Notes under the pieces: model-generated | Database searches by the model: none | The model's input: only the letters and a program-made list of their open reading frames with translations | Told to the model about the DNA's origin: nothing | Translations under genes and position numbers: made by a program | Origin: Bacillota bacterium | Lineage (GTDB): Bacteria; Bacillota; Clostridia; Oscillospirales; Ruminococcaceae | Assembly (NCBI GenBank): GCA_023440965.1 | Contig: JAEZRC010000008.1 | Location: forward strand, 1 to 64,000 | Reading direction: 5' to 3' | DNA: 64,000 bases | Shown: positions 40,313 through 49,540 of the stretch, piece after piece | How positions within the stretch are numbered: the stretch's first letter is position 1 | How the letters are laid out: the number at the start of each line of letters is the position of its first letter

Positions 40313-42601
40313 ATGACAAAAAACGAGACGTTAAATCAAAGGGCAGGTTCATATAGTATAAGTGGCATTACATCGGTAATATTGTTTGGTATAATTGGGT
40401 TTATTGCTTCAAATACAACAATAACTGGCGGGCTTTCTCCTCTTAATGTATCTGCGGCAGCCTGTACTAATCTTCTTGGTTCGATTGCAGTTTTCGCAAC
40501 AAGCATAATATCATATTTAGTTAACGGAACAATCTCATTTGCACTTCCACAGATTTGCTCAATGATAGCAATAATTTGCCTTAAGTTTTTCATGAGTGAG
40601 ATATGGGATAAGAAAACTACTCCTATTTTCTCATCAATATCAGCGGGGCTGGTAATGGCGATCTTCGGAGTGTTTGCTACTTTTATCGGAACATTCAGTA
40701 TTCAGAATTTTATCTTACATATGTCACAGGCTGTTTTATGTGCCTGTACAGTTTATTTTATTTTCATAGCGCATCAGGTAATAAAAAACGAAAAAATCAT
40801 TCCTGTCACAGGTAAGGCTGCTGCTTCACTTGGCGTTATATATGTTGTTGCCCTTGCAACTCTTACTTCAATCGATATTTCAAGGCTTAATTTCGGAAGA
40901 ATAATAGGAATTCTTATAACACTCCTTGCTATAAAAAAATATAAGCATCTTGGCGGTGCAGTTGTCGGTGTTCTCACTTCATGTGGAATTATTCTCTGCT
41001 CGCCAGTTTTGGGAAGAAGTACAATGCTTCTTGCCTGCGCAGGGCTGATAGCAGGGCTTTTTGCTGAATTCGGAGGGCTTGCAATTATTTCTTCATTTAT
41101 TATTTCAAATCTTGTAGGACTGGTTGCAATCGGAGTAACAACCGATACGTTCCCTATGCTCATTGATGTCGGTATAGCCACAGTGATTTTTATTGTAATT
41201 CCGCCTTCGGTATGGTCGCGGCTTCTTCAATCAGTCGGAACTTCAGCCTCTGGCGTTGAAGTTATGGCACAGAATGCAAGCGAACGGCTCATTTTCGCCT
41301 CAAAGACACTAAATGATGTAAAGGATTCAATTACAAAGGTTTCCGTTGCAATGGAAAAGAAAACCGAGGAACAGGATATAGTTTCAAAGGTATGCGAAAA
41401 TGTATGCAGTAAATGTAAGAATAACCTCATATGTTGGGAAAAGAATTTTGATGAAACAATAGCATCATTTTATAAAATTCAACGCTCATTAAATGTCCTG
41501 GGTAAGGTTTCAGTAAAGGACTTTCCGCAGGAGCTTAACCATTGTATAAACAACTCTCTTCTTGAGAATGAATTTAATATTCTTTACAGCGAAATTAACT
41601 ATCAGTTCAAGCTTAAACAAAAGCTCAAGGAAATGCGTGTAATGCTTTCTGACCAGTTTTCTGCAATGGAAGAGATGCTGACCTCGCTCAGTATGCAACT
41701 TTCAGGCTATGCACAATCAGATAACTTCCTTTCAAAAAAGGTTTATGCCTATTTTCAAAAGAAGGGTATTGTCAATGCAAAATCTTGCGTTTATTATAAT
41801 ATTCATGGGAGCCTTACAGTTGAAATATATGCAGAACGATTTGAACGCTATAATGATGAGGACCTTTGCGAAGAAATATCAACAATTGTTGAAAGAGAGC
41901 TTGAGCTCCCACGGTATTCAACAGTAGGCGATATGACAAGAATTGAATTATGGGAAAAGCCAATGTATTCTGTTGATATCGGTGCATATCAGATAGCGGG
42001 AAAGCGTTCAGAAATTACCGGTGATTCGTACGAAACATTTATTGATAATGATACTGAAGCATACATCGTGCTTTCCGACGGAATGGGTAGTGGAAAGCGA
42101 GCACAGCTTGATTCTCTTCTCACATCAAGTCTTATTTCCCGCCTTATAAGAGCAGGAATAGGATATTCATCAGCAATAAGGCTTGTAAACACCTCTATGC
42201 GCGTAAAAGCGTGGGAGGAAAGCTTTGCAACTGTCGATATTTCGATTCTTAACCTATGTTCAGGAACTTTAAAAATTGTAAAAGCTGGCGCTTCAGCAAG
42301 CTATCTTGTCCGTGGGGAACAGCTTAAAAAACTTGAGACAACTTCACTTCCTATTGGAATTATTCAGGAAGTCATGCCAGCCACAATAAATGTCAATCTT
42401 AAACCTGATGATATTATCATAACAGCATCGGATGGAGTCATTGAAGATTCACTTGAAAGCCTCCGTCAGATAGCAGTAACAAACAGAAAAATGCCAGCTG
42501 AAGATATGGCAATCAAAATGGTTAAAGCCGTAAAAAAACTGGCGGACGAACGTTATTGCGATGATATAACAATTGTTATATCTAAATTGAAAAAGAATTA
42601 A
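40313..42601 (+). CDS. spoIIE: Stage II sporulation protein E
   Basis: A 762-residue protein starting at ATG 40313 (GGTGAG upstream; the GTG at 40301 overlaps it). About ten membrane helices lie in residues 10-310. A central regulatory region includes a C-x-x-C pair (VCSKC). A C-terminal PP2C-type phosphatase domain (about 565-762) has GDSYETF, VLSDGMGSGKRA, ASDGVIEDS and CDDITIVI. SpoIIE dephosphorylates SpoIIAA to switch on sigma-F in the forespore and helps form the polar septum. It is evidence that the organism has a sporulation programme. Confidence 0.95.
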   Translation: MTKNETLNQRAGSYSISGITSVILFGIIGFIASNTTITGGLSPLNVSAAACTNLLGSIAVFATSIISYLVNGTISFALPQICSMIAIICLKFFMSEIWDKKTTPIFSSISAGLVMAIFGVFATFIGTFSIQNFILHMSQAVLCACTVYFIFIAHQVIKNEKIIPVTGKAAASLGVIYVVALATLTSIDISRLNFGRIIGILITLLAIKKYKHLGGAVVGVLTSCGIILCSPVLGRSTMLLACAGLIAGLFAEFGGLAIISSFIISNLVGLVAIGVTTDTFPMLIDVGIATVIFIVIPPSVWSRLLQSVGTSASGVEVMAQNASERLIFASKTLNDVKDSITKVSVAMEKKTEEQDIVSKVCENVCSKCKNNLICWEKNFDETIASFYKIQRSLNVLGKVSVKDFPQELNHCINNSLLENEFNILYSEINYQFKLKQKLKEMRVMLSDQFSAMEEMLTSLSMQLSGYAQSDNFLSKKVYAYFQKKGIVNAKSCVYYNIHGSLTVEIYAERFERYNDEDLCEEISTIVERELELPRYSTVGDMTRIELWEKPMYSVDIGAYQIAGKRSEITGDSYETFIDNDTEAYIVLSDGMGSGKRAQLDSLLTSSLISRLIRAGIGYSSAIRLVNTSMRVKAWEESFATVDISILNLCSGTLKIVKAGASASYLVRGEQLKKLETTSLPIGIIQEVMPATINVNLKPDDIIITASDGVIEDSLESLRQIAVTNRKMPAEDMAIKMVKAVKKLADERYCDDITIVISKLKKN

Positions 42602-42674
42602 CAATTGTCAAGTGATATTAACCAAAATGTGCTCATTGAAAATGTCTATTTTCATAAAAAATTTACAAAAACTC

Positions 42675-42703
42675 TTGCATTATTACAATTTTATTGCTAT
42701 AAT
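42675..42703 (+). promoter_or_regulatory. Promoter of the glycogen operon
   Basis: TTGCAT (42675-42680), a 17-bp spacer and TATAAT (42698-42703) with TGC directly upstream (extended -10). The ribosome site AGGGGGAT follows. Confidence 0.75.
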
Positions 42704-42730
42704 ATGTATAACAACACAGGGGGATAAAAT

Positions 42731-44659
42731 ATGAGCATAAAACTTTCAAAGCAATATGAATTACCTTTGTATTTATTTCACCAAGGTAAAAATTATGATT
42801 CAGGCGATTTTTTTGGTTGCCATTATAAAAAAAGCAGTAAGAAATCAGGCTATGAATTCAGAGTATGGGCTCCTAATGCTGAATATATTTCAATTGTTGG
42901 TGATTTTAATAAATGGGATGAAACGCTTAACCCGATGGAAAAGCTTACAGAGAGTGTATGGGTTGCTTTTATAAGTGACTTAAAAGAATTTGATACTTAT
43001 AAGTATTACGTCAGGGGCAAGAATAGTGTTGTAAGTCTAAAATCCGACCCATATGGAACTCATATGGAAACCAAGCCGGCAACAGGTTCAAAGATTTATG
43101 ACATTTCTGGTTTCAAATGGACTGACAGCAAATGGCTTGATAAAAAAGCTGAAGAAAATATATATAAAAGCCCTGTTAATATTTATGAAGTTAATGCAGG
43201 CTCATGGAAGAAGAACGATGATGGCAGTTTTTACAGCTATAAACAGCTTGCCGACGAGCTTATTCCTTATGTAAAATCAATGGGCTATACTCATATAGAA
43301 TTTATGCCTCTTTCTGAATATCCATATGATGGTTCATGGGGCTATCAGGTAATAGGATACTTTGCCCCGACTTCACGTTTTGGGACTCCACATGATTTTA
43401 TGAATTTTATTAATAAGTGCCATAATGCTGGAATCGGCGTTATTCTTGACTGGGTTCCTGCACATTTCCCAAAGGATGAAGCTGGACTTTATGAGTGGGA
43501 TGGCACATATTGCTATGAGTATTCAGATCCCATGAAGAGAGAACACCTCTCTTGGGGAACAAGAGTATTTGATTATGGCAAACCTGAGGTTCAATCATTT
43601 CTAATTTCAAACGCACTATATTGGCTTGAGAAATATCACGTTGATGGTTTAAGAGTCGACGCGGTTGCTTCAATGCTTTATCTTGATTATGACAGACGCG
43701 AGGGCGAATGGACACCAAATATAAATGGTGGTCATGAAAACCTTGAAGCTCTTGATTTTATTAAGCACCTTAATGAAGCTGTATTTTCAAGAAATCCGCA
43801 TACACTAATGATTGCGGAGGAATCAACAGCGTGGCCGCTTGTTACAAAGCCAACTGATGTAGGTGGACTCGGCTTTAACTTCAAGTGGAATATGGGCTGG
43901 ATGAACGATATGCTTTCTTATATGAAGCTTGACCCTATCTATCGTGCATTCAATCACGATAAGCTAACATTTTCCTTTTTCTATAGCTTTTCTGAAAATT
44001 ATGTCCTGCCAATTTCTCACGATGAGGTCGTTCACGGCAAGCAGTCACTAATTGATAAAATGTTTGGTACAACTGAACAGAAATTTGCTTCTGCAAAAGC
44101 TTTTATGTGTTATATGATGGCTCATCCAGGCAAGAAGCTTATGTTTATGGGACAGGAATTTGCCCAGTTCAGAGAATGGGATTTTGAAAATTCACTTGAA
44201 TGGTTTATGATTAACCAGTTTGAAAATCATAAGAACTACCACGAGTTTGTTAAAGAGCTTAATAAGTTATATATAAAGAATCCGCCATTTTGGCAGGATG
44301 ATGATTCGTGGGCTGGCTTCCAGTGGATTTCAAACGATGATTATAAGCAAAGCATCATTGCATTCAGAAGAATTGATGATGAAAAGAATGAAATTATCAC
44401 TGTCTGCAATTTTGTTCCTGTAGCAAGGAATGAATATAGAATAGGCGTTCCCGAAAAGGGAACATACTATGAAGTTTTCAATTCAACATCCTCAAAGTTT
44501 GGTGGAGAGGGTATGACAAATCCAAGCATTAAGGCAGAGAAAATTCCAATGCATGGATATGATTATTCAATAAATATAAAAATTCCGGCGTTGTCAGCTA
44601 TTTACTTCAAGAAGAAAAAAACTGCGTCAAAGACTAAAAAACCAATGTTAAAACTATAA
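42731..44659 (+). CDS. glgB: 1,4-alpha-glucan branching enzyme
   Basis: A 642-residue GH13 enzyme. An N-terminal CBM48 domain (about 30-120, with YEFRVWAPNA and VGDFNKWD) precedes the catalytic barrel. Catalytic residues are D310 (DGLRVDAV), E363 (IAEEST) and the Asp of ISHDEVVHG. It moves segments of alpha-1,4-glucan to alpha-1,6 branches during glycogen synthesis. It is the first gene of the glgB-glgC-glgD-glgA operon, 44 bp before glgC. Confidence 0.96.
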   Translation: MSIKLSKQYELPLYLFHQGKNYDSGDFFGCHYKKSSKKSGYEFRVWAPNAEYISIVGDFNKWDETLNPMEKLTESVWVAFISDLKEFDTYKYYVRGKNSVVSLKSDPYGTHMETKPATGSKIYDISGFKWTDSKWLDKKAEENIYKSPVNIYEVNAGSWKKNDDGSFYSYKQLADELIPYVKSMGYTHIEFMPLSEYPYDGSWGYQVIGYFAPTSRFGTPHDFMNFINKCHNAGIGVILDWVPAHFPKDEAGLYEWDGTYCYEYSDPMKREHLSWGTRVFDYGKPEVQSFLISNALYWLEKYHVDGLRVDAVASMLYLDYDRREGEWTPNINGGHENLEALDFIKHLNEAVFSRNPHTLMIAEESTAWPLVTKPTDVGGLGFNFKWNMGWMNDMLSYMKLDPIYRAFNHDKLTFSFFYSFSENYVLPISHDEVVHGKQSLIDKMFGTTEQKFASAKAFMCYMMAHPGKKLMFMGQEFAQFREWDFENSLEWFMINQFENHKNYHEFVKELNKLYIKNPPFWQDDDSWAGFQWISNDDYKQSIIAFRRIDDEKNEIITVCNFVPVARNEYRIGVPEKGTYYEVFNSTSSKFGGEGMTNPSIKAEKIPMHGYDYSINIKIPALSAIYFKKKKTASKTKKPMLKL

Positions 44660-44703
44660 AACAAATTTCTTTAAGATTAACTAATATTTAGGTAGGTGTT
44701 TTT

Positions 44704-45906
44704 ATGTATTACAAAAAGGAATGTGTTGCAATGCTTTTGGCGGGGGGACAGGGAAGTCGTCTTTATGCCTTAACCCAAAATGTTGCAAAACCGGCAGTAC
44801 CATACGGAGGGAAATATAAAATTATCGATTTTCCACTTTCAAATTGCATAAATTCAGGAATTGACACAGTCGGTGTGCTGACTCAATATATGCCACTTGT
44901 TCTTCACGACTATATTGGGAACGGTCAGCCGTGGGATCTTGATCGTGATCACGGTGGCGTTCATACACTTCCACCATACCAGACTGCATCAGGTGCCCAA
45001 TGGTATACAGGAACAGCCAATGCTATTTATCAGAATTTAAGCTTTATTGAAAGATATAATCCTGAGTATGTAATCATCCTTTCTGGTGACCATATATATA
45101 AAATGGATTATTCCGAGATGATTGACTTTCATAAGAAAAACAATGCTGACTGTACTATCGCAGTAATTAATGTCGATAAGGATGAGGCATCACGTTTTGG
45201 TATTATGGGTGTTATGCCTGACGGTTCAGTATATGACTTTGAAGAAAAGCCAAAGCAGCCGAAAAGCACACTTGCTTCAATGGGCATATATGTTTTCAAT
45301 TATGATACATTAAAAAGCTACCTTATTCAGAATGAAATGGATAAAGAAGCTTCAAAGGACTTTGGTAAGAATATAATTCCTTCAATGCTTGAACATAATG
45401 AAAGATTATTTGCATACAGGTTTGAGGGCTACTGGAAGGACGTTGGAACAATCGATAGCCTGTGGGAATCCAATATGGATTTGCTGAACCCGAATGTTCC
45501 GCTTGACCTTTATGATCCTTCATGGAAGATTTATTCAAGGAATCCTGTTGCACCACCAAACTACGTTGGTGACAATGCCTGTATTGAAAATTCAATGGTA
45601 ACAGAAGGCACCAATATTGATGGAACAGTTGATTCATCAATTATTTTTGAAAGCGTAACTATTGAAAAGGGCGCTGTTGTAAAGGATAGTATTATTATGC
45701 CTGGCGCATACATTCATGAAGGTGCAGTAATAGAATACTCAATTGTTGGAGAAGACAGTGAAATAGGAAAAAATGCAGTAATTGGTGCAAGGCCTGAAAA
45801 CATTGTGAACAAAAACGAATGGGGCGTTGCAGTTGTTGGGCATAGAATTAGAATTTCTCCTGACTCAAAGGTACTGCCAAAGCAAATAATTTCAGAGAGT
45901 ATTTAA
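44704..45906 (+). CDS. glgC: Glucose-1-phosphate adenylyltransferase
   Basis: A 400-residue ADP-glucose pyrophosphorylase. The nucleotide-binding motif GGQGSRLYALT, the PAVPYGGKYKIIDFPLSN region and ILSGDHIYKMDY with the catalytic Asp are intact. A left-handed beta-helix forms the C-terminus (about 290-400). It makes ADP-glucose for glycogen. The next gene, 15 bp away, encodes the paralogue GlgD, and the two probably form a heterotetramer as in bacilli. Confidence 0.96.
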   Translation: MYYKKECVAMLLAGGQGSRLYALTQNVAKPAVPYGGKYKIIDFPLSNCINSGIDTVGVLTQYMPLVLHDYIGNGQPWDLDRDHGGVHTLPPYQTASGAQWYTGTANAIYQNLSFIERYNPEYVIILSGDHIYKMDYSEMIDFHKKNNADCTIAVINVDKDEASRFGIMGVMPDGSVYDFEEKPKQPKSTLASMGIYVFNYDTLKSYLIQNEMDKEASKDFGKNIIPSMLEHNERLFAYRFEGYWKDVGTIDSLWESNMDLLNPNVPLDLYDPSWKIYSRNPVAPPNYVGDNACIENSMVTEGTNIDGTVDSSIIFESVTIEKGAVVKDSIIMPGAYIHEGAVIEYSIVGEDSEIGKNAVIGARPENIVNKNEWGVAVVGHRIRISPDSKVLPKQIISESI

Positions 45907-45921
45907 GAGGGAGGATTTGTT

Positions 45922-47046
45922 ATGCCAAACATGAGTAATGTTTTAGGACTTATATTTTCAAATATGCATGATACAACAATAGAAGATTTAACAAAGCACA
46001 GAACAATGGGTTCAATTCTTTTTGGGGGAAGATATCGACTTATCGATTTTCCTCTTTCAAACATGGTTAACTCGGGTATTTCTGAAGTCGGAGTAATCAC
46101 AAAATCTAATTTCCAGTCCTTGCTTGATCACCTTGGCTCAGGCAGAGAGTGGGAGCTTTCAAGAAAAAAAGGTGGACTTCACATTCTTCCTCCTTTTGGC
46201 AACAACTCATCAGGCATGTACAGAGGACGAGTTGAGGCTATTTCAGGGATAATGGATTTTATTAAACATTCAACAGCAGAGTATATTCTTATGTCTGATT
46301 GTGATGTTGTTGCGAATATTGATTACAAGCCGATTATAGAATATCATACAGAAAAAAACGCTGATATTACAGTTATTTGCCATAAGGGTGTATATTCTTT
46401 GGAGCAGACAAGATATAGCACTGTATTTTCTGCAAATGAAGATGGCAGGGTGTATGAAGTTCTTACAAACCCGCAGATAAGCGGAATGTGCAATATAAGC
46501 CTTAATATGTTTATGATTAAGAAGGATCTTCTTATCCAGCTTGTACAGCAGGCTATCTCAAGAAGTCAGTATAGCTTTGAAAGAGATATCATTCAGTCGA
46601 AGGTCAAGGAGATTAACATCTGTGCTTATCAGTATGAAGGTTATTTAAGCAGAATTGACAGCATCAACAGCTATTTTAAAGAAAATATGAAGCTTCTTTG
46701 CACAGAAAACAGAAATCAGCTGTTCTTACAACGCAGACCTATTTATACAAAGGTTAGCGATAATGCTCCCTGCAAGTATGGTCTTGGCTCAAATGCAAAG
46801 AATTCGCTTATTGCTGATGGCTGTGTTATTGAAGGAAATGTTGAAAACTGCATACTTTTCCGTGGTGTAAAGGTCGGAAAAGGTGCAAGCGTTAAAAATT
46901 CAATTATTATGCAGGGTACAGTTATTGGTGAAAAATCCGATATAAATTATATAATTACTGATAAGCAGGTTGTAGTAAGCGATAACAGAACACTAAGCGG
47001 GTCACAGGTTTATCCACTATTTGTTGGAAAAGGCGCGACTGTTTAA
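45922..47046 (+). CDS. glgD: GlgD, regulatory subunit of ADP-glucose pyrophosphorylase
   Basis: A 374-residue paralogue of GlgC. The N-terminal GGxGxRL nucleotide loop is lost: the corresponding segment reads GLIFSNMHDTTIEDL. The FGGRYRLIDFPLSNMVNSGI core and the C-terminal beta-helix are kept. GlgD proteins have little activity alone and modulate GlgC. The ribosome site is GAGGGAGG, overlapping the end of glgC. It is 26 bp before glgA. Confidence 0.94.
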   Translation: MPNMSNVLGLIFSNMHDTTIEDLTKHRTMGSILFGGRYRLIDFPLSNMVNSGISEVGVITKSNFQSLLDHLGSGREWELSRKKGGLHILPPFGNNSSGMYRGRVEAISGIMDFIKHSTAEYILMSDCDVVANIDYKPIIEYHTEKNADITVICHKGVYSLEQTRYSTVFSANEDGRVYEVLTNPQISGMCNISLNMFMIKKDLLIQLVQQAISRSQYSFERDIIQSKVKEINICAYQYEGYLSRIDSINSYFKENMKLLCTENRNQLFLQRRPIYTKVSDNAPCKYGLGSNAKNSLIADGCVIEGNVENCILFRGVKVGKGASVKNSIIMQGTVIGEKSDINYIITDKQVVVSDNRTLSGSQVYPLFVGKGATV

Positions 47047-47072
47047 TTAACATAATTAGAAAGGACAATTTT

Positions 47073-48482
47073 ATGAATATACTATACGTTGCAAGTGAAT
47101 CAGTACCATTTATTGCATCAGGCGGACTTGCTGATGTAGCAGGATCATTACCTGCTGCTATCAATAAGCTGGGTCACGACTGTAGGGTCGTAATCCCTAT
47201 GTACGGTGCAATTAGTGAAGATCTTAAAAAGGACATGACTTTCCTGACTAATTTCACAGTTGATGTAGCATGGAGAAAACAATACTGTGGTGTTTTTGAA
47301 GCTCATTCAAATGGTGTTACATACTATCTCCTTGACAATGAGTATTATTTCTCACGACAGGGCTTGTATGGATTTTATGATGATGCAGAAAGATTTGTAT
47401 TCTTCTCAAGAGCAATTCTTGAAATGCTTTCTTACATTGACTTCAAACCACAGGTAATTAACGCAAATGACTGGCAGACAGCCCTTGTGCCAGTTTATTA
47501 CGATATTTTCTATCGTTACCGTAACGGATATGAAGACATTAAGACAGTCCTCACAATACATAACATTCAGTATCAGGGTAAATACGGTTTTGAACTTATC
47601 AATGAAATTCTTGGTATCCCAATGTATCATACAGATATGCTTGAATATGACGGCTGTGTTAACTTTATGAAGGCTGGAATTGAAGCTGCTGATAAGGTAA
47701 CAACAGTAAGCCCAAGCTATGCGTGGGAAATTCTTGATCCTTGGTATTCACATGGGCTTGATAGAATTCTTGTTAATAAACAGTACAAGCTTTGTGGCTT
47801 CCTTAATGGAATTGACCTGGATACCTATAATCCGGAAACAGATAAGGCTTTGTATAAGAATTATTCTGTTGACGATAAAGCAGGTAAAGCAATCTGTAAG
47901 GCAAAACTTCTTGAAGATTTGGGACTTGCCCCAGGCAAGGAACCTATTATCGGGATTGTTACCCGTTTTGTATCACATAAGGGTATTGACCTTATAAAAT
48001 ATGTTTTTGAAGATATTATTGAGCTTGGATATAAATTTGCTATTCTCGGTTCAGGTGAAAAGATTTATGAAGATTTCTTCACAGAAATGCAGGCTCGTTA
48101 CCCTGATAAGGTCAGCATAACGATTGGCTTTAATACTGACCTTGCACGAAAGATTTATTCAGGAGCTGATATGTTCCTCATGCCATCGCAGAGTGAGCCT
48201 TGCGGTCTTGCACAGATGGTTGCATTAAGATACGGAACAATCCCTATCGTTCGTGAAACTGGCGGACTCCGTGATTCTATTGTCGACTGTGGAGGAAAAG
48301 GCGGGAACGGCTTTACCTTTAAGACATATAACGCACATGATATGCTTGATGCTGTAAAACGTGCAAAGATAATATATGATAAGAGAATGCAGTGGGGTAA
48401 GCTTGTCAGTCGTGCAATGCGTGAGGACTTTAGCTGGAATCGTTCAGCTGAACTATATCTTGGGCTCTATAAGGATAATTAA
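47073..48482 (+). CDS. glgA: Glycogen synthase (ADP-glucose)
   Basis: A 469-residue GT5 transferase. The N-terminal loop is PFIASGGLADVAGSLP; the lysine of the usual KTGGL motif is replaced by Ala-Ser. The C-terminal nucleotide-sugar site with the retaining-enzyme Glu is in MPSQSEPCGLAQMVALRYG, and ETGGL follows. It elongates alpha-1,4-glucan from ADP-glucose. It is the last gene of the operon and is followed by a strong terminator. Confidence 0.96.
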   Translation: MNILYVASESVPFIASGGLADVAGSLPAAINKLGHDCRVVIPMYGAISEDLKKDMTFLTNFTVDVAWRKQYCGVFEAHSNGVTYYLLDNEYYFSRQGLYGFYDDAERFVFFSRAILEMLSYIDFKPQVINANDWQTALVPVYYDIFYRYRNGYEDIKTVLTIHNIQYQGKYGFELINEILGIPMYHTDMLEYDGCVNFMKAGIEAADKVTTVSPSYAWEILDPWYSHGLDRILVNKQYKLCGFLNGIDLDTYNPETDKALYKNYSVDDKAGKAICKAKLLEDLGLAPGKEPIIGIVTRFVSHKGIDLIKYVFEDIIELGYKFAILGSGEKIYEDFFTEMQARYPDKVSITIGFNTDLARKIYSGADMFLMPSQSEPCGLAQMVALRYGTIPIVRETGGLRDSIVDCGGKGGNGFTFKTYNAHDMLDAVKRAKIIYDKRMQWGKLVSRAMREDFSWNRSAELYLGLYKDN

Positions 48483-48486
48483 TTTT

Positions 48487-48522
48487 AAAGACTTCTGGCT
48501 TTTTAAAGTCAGAAGTCTTTTT
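48487..48522 (+). terminator. Terminator of the glycogen operon
   Basis: AAAGACTTCTG and CAGAAGTCTTT arms are followed by TTTAT. Confidence 0.9.
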
Positions 48523-48588
48523 ATACGATTATTTACTTTTTTTTGACAATATGATACAATAATATAAAATATAATGTAGGTGAAAATT

Positions 48589-49383
48589 ATGAGCAGAATT
48601 TATTATCTCATATCATCAATAATAGGTGCAGAGCTTGCACTTATATTTTTTGAGCTTTCCCGCAAATATTACACCGACTTAACCTACACAGAGTCTCTGA
48701 TAATATGTCTTTGCATAATAGCTTTATCAGTAATAATATGCCTTTTATTTCAACAAATCAGATACCTAACACTTGGGAAATTCCTTAGCGGTACACCAGA
48801 GAAGAAAATTGCTGTTCTTGAAAAGAAAATTGCAAAATCAGGCGATAAGGTTCTAAAAAGTAAGTTATATCTCCGCCTGTCACAGTTATATATTGAGGTA
48901 AATGATTTTCATGGTGCTTTAAAAGCAATAAAACGTGCAAACCCCTATTCGGGATATAGAGCATTCAATGTATTCTATACCTTGCCACGAAAGTATAAGC
49001 TTGTATTTTATATAAAAAGTATATATTTAAATATAATTTTGAATAATCTTATGTCAGCATCAAATGAAATTTCTTATGGGAATAAATATCTTAATAAATA
49101 TATAAATGACAGTAAATATAATTTACAAATTAATAAGGTATTTGCAATGCTTGAATACTCAAAAGGTGATTATTCAAAAGCGGAAGATTATATCAGCTCA
49201 GCACTCGCTAATAGAAAGAATGTTGGTAAGGATTACGAGCTTTATTTTATCCTGGGTAAGATTTTTTTAAAAACAAACCGATATTCGCTTTTTAAAAATG
49301 CAATGGAAAAGGTAATTGATAATACTGAATCTGAACAGCTATTAAAAGCTGCAAAACAACAATTACTTGACAATATAAGATAA
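48589..49383 (+). CDS. TPR-like membrane protein of unknown function
   Basis: A 264-residue protein starting at ATG 48589 (GTAGGTG upstream; the GTG at 48580 overlaps that site). Two hydrophobic helices lie at about 4-20 and 33-53. A cytosolic helical-repeat region follows (about 70-264) with TPR-like units such as LSQLYIEVNDFHGALKAIKR and YSKGDYSKAEDYISSAL. It is probably a membrane-tethered scaffold. It is monocistronic between the glg operon and the uracil genes, and no function can be assigned. Confidence 0.7.
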   Translation: MSRIYYLISSIIGAELALIFFELSRKYYTDLTYTESLIICLCIIALSVIICLLFQQIRYLTLGKFLSGTPEKKIAVLEKKIAKSGDKVLKSKLYLRLSQLYIEVNDFHGALKAIKRANPYSGYRAFNVFYTLPRKYKLVFYIKSIYLNIILNNLMSASNEISYGNKYLNKYINDSKYNLQINKVFAMLEYSKGDYSKAEDYISSALANRKNVGKDYELYFILGKIFLKTNRYSLFKNAMEKVIDNTESEQLLKAAKQQLLDNIR

Positions 49384-49480
49384 GTTTCCCAATTATTATT
49401 ATTTATTTCTCCTTTATTGATAATTATGCTTATAAAAGTAGCATAAATGATATTTTATCTAATAAATATTCTATTTAATA

Positions 49481-49509
49481 TTGAAATGTTGGTATATTTT
49501 TGATAGAAT
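49481..49509 (+). promoter_or_regulatory. Promoter of uraA-upp
   Basis: TTGAAA (49481-49486), a 17-bp spacer and TAGAAT (49504-49509). I saw no PyrR attenuator or purine riboswitch in the leader. Confidence 0.6.
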
Positions 49510-49540
49510 AGTATAGATAAAAATAAAAAGGAGAATGATA

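Noticed and set aside
49384..49540. PyrR attenuator or purine riboswitch before uraA
   Set aside because: A plain promoter and short leader are seen, but no anti-terminator/terminator pair.
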